From Limosilactobacillus reuteri subsp. reuteri (GTDB taxonomy: Bacteria; Bacillota; Bacilli; Lactobacillales; Lactobacillaceae): a stretch of 64,000 bases of DNA. The DNA is taken from contig NC_009513.1 in assembly GCF_000016825.1 (NCBI RefSeq), forward strand, positions 1,744,501 through 1,808,500, given 5' to 3'. Made by a program: the position numbers and the translations under genes. Below the pieces are notes generated by a model. That model was not told the origin of the DNA and searched no databases. It saw nothing but the letters and a program-made list of their open reading frames with translations. This document shows positions 63,541 to 64,000 of this stretch, in pieces. Every line of letters begins with the position of its first letter. The first letter of the stretch is position 1.

Positions 63541-64000
63541 GTGAAGCAATATATTAATCGCCGTCATATTTCTTTAGTATTAGCCCTATTTGTCCTCTAC
63601 TTAGCAATCACCTATTGGGAAATTGTCGCTAAATTTATCCAAACAATTTTTTCTGCAACCGTGCCGCTTTTAATAGGAGCAATCCTTGCCTATATTGTTA
63701 ACTTACTATTAAAACAATATGAACACCTCTACCTATCTTTGTTCAAGAAACCAAGTGCGCAAAAATTCAAGCGGCCGGTTGGGATAATGATGTCTTACTT
63801 AACAATCATCCTAATAATCGCCGTCGTTTTTGCCCTGGTAATTCCTGAACTTATTACGTGTGTAAAACTGCTTATTGCAAATCACAGTCACATTATTAAC
63901 CATTTTATCGATTACTTTGAACATAGCAGTGATTTTAAAGGCTTCATCAATAGCTTTGATGCTAGTAAAATTCAATGGGATAAAATTGGTAAATATCTTA
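63541..64000 (+). CDS. AI-2E family transporter (3' end outside window)
   Basis: About 153 residues are visible. They begin with GTG at 63541 seven bases after AGAGGAG and show two to three hydrophobic segments: ISLVLALFVLYLAITYW, then ATVPLLIGAILAYIVNLLL, a soluble Lys-rich stretch and IMMSYLTIILIIAVVFALVI. The layout fits the AI-2E/PerM (UPF0118) permease family, whose members export small molecules or act as sodium/proton antiporters. It lies two bases after the isomerase-like gene. The rest is cut off by the window edge. Confidence 0.8.
   Translation, partial: MKQYINRRHISLVLALFVLYLAITYWEIVAKFIQTIFSATVPLLIGAILAYIVNLLLKQYEHLYLSLFKKPSAQKFKRPVGIMMSYLTIILIIAVVFALVIPELITCVKLLIANHSHIINHFIDYFEHSSDFKGFINSFDASKIQWDKIGKYL

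Overview
The window looks like a chromosome segment of a heterofermentative lactobacillus, almost certainly Limosilactobacillus (Lactobacillus) reuteri or a very close relative. Three things point there: a phosphoketolase and a D-lactate dehydrogenase on the left flank; AT-rich, lactobacillus-like coding; and a contiguous pdu-cbi-cob-hem block in the gene order known from L. reuteri. The adenosyltransferase at 40052 also carries Asp35, Phe112, Arg128 and Arg132, the residues of the structurally studied L. reuteri PduO. The species call rests on recall of these families, not on a database search.

Layout. 1-11.9 kb is ordinary metabolism: a truncated amino-acid permease, phosphoketolase (xfp), a GntR regulator, a YbaK/EbsC deacylase, a C69 dipeptidase, a two-gene asymmetric ABC exporter and a D-lactate dehydrogenase. 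11.95-12.9 kb holds an ECF S component and a secreted DUF4430 protein that has lost its lipobox cysteine. 13.2-38.6 kb, all minus strand, is a complete anaerobic (early cobalt insertion) cobamide pathway. Read in the direction of transcription it runs cobD-cbiABCDETFGHJ-cobA/hemD-cbiKLMNQOP-sirC(sirA)-hemACBL, a hairpin, then cobUSC-hemD-cobT. 38.9-40.0 kb is a complete IS30-family element sitting in the cobD upstream region. 40.0-44.6 kb holds a PduO-type adenosyltransferase, an FMN-reductase/GNAT fusion, a flavodoxin, pduV, a CadD-like transporter and two phosphatases. 44.7-58.5 kb, minus strand, is the propanediol/glycerol microcompartment operon pduABCDEGHKJLMNO-(HbpS-like)-PQWU. 58.8-61.5 kb holds the divergent regulator pocR, eutJ and pduF. 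61.7-64 kb returns to flanking genes: an unknown membrane protein, a TIM-barrel isomerase and a truncated AI-2E family transporter.

How it works together. HemA/HemL/HemB/HemC/HemD make uroporphyrinogen III from glutamyl-tRNA. CobA, the SirC-like dehydrogenase and CbiK give cobalt-factor II, with cobalt imported by CbiMNQO. The Cbi enzymes build adenosylcobyric acid and cobinamide, and CobU/S/T/C with CobD attach the lower loop. Adenosyltransferases make the coenzyme used by diol/glycerol dehydratase PduCDE, which is kept active by PduGH inside a shell made of PduA, B, J, K, N and U. PduP, PduL, PduW and PduQ disproportionate the aldehyde. PduF lets the substrate in, and PocR plus probable CcpA (cre) sites link the regulon to substrate and carbon status.

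Start codons were chosen by Shine-Dalgarno position and by overlap with the upstream stop. Many cbi genes are translationally coupled through ATGA or TAATG junctions.
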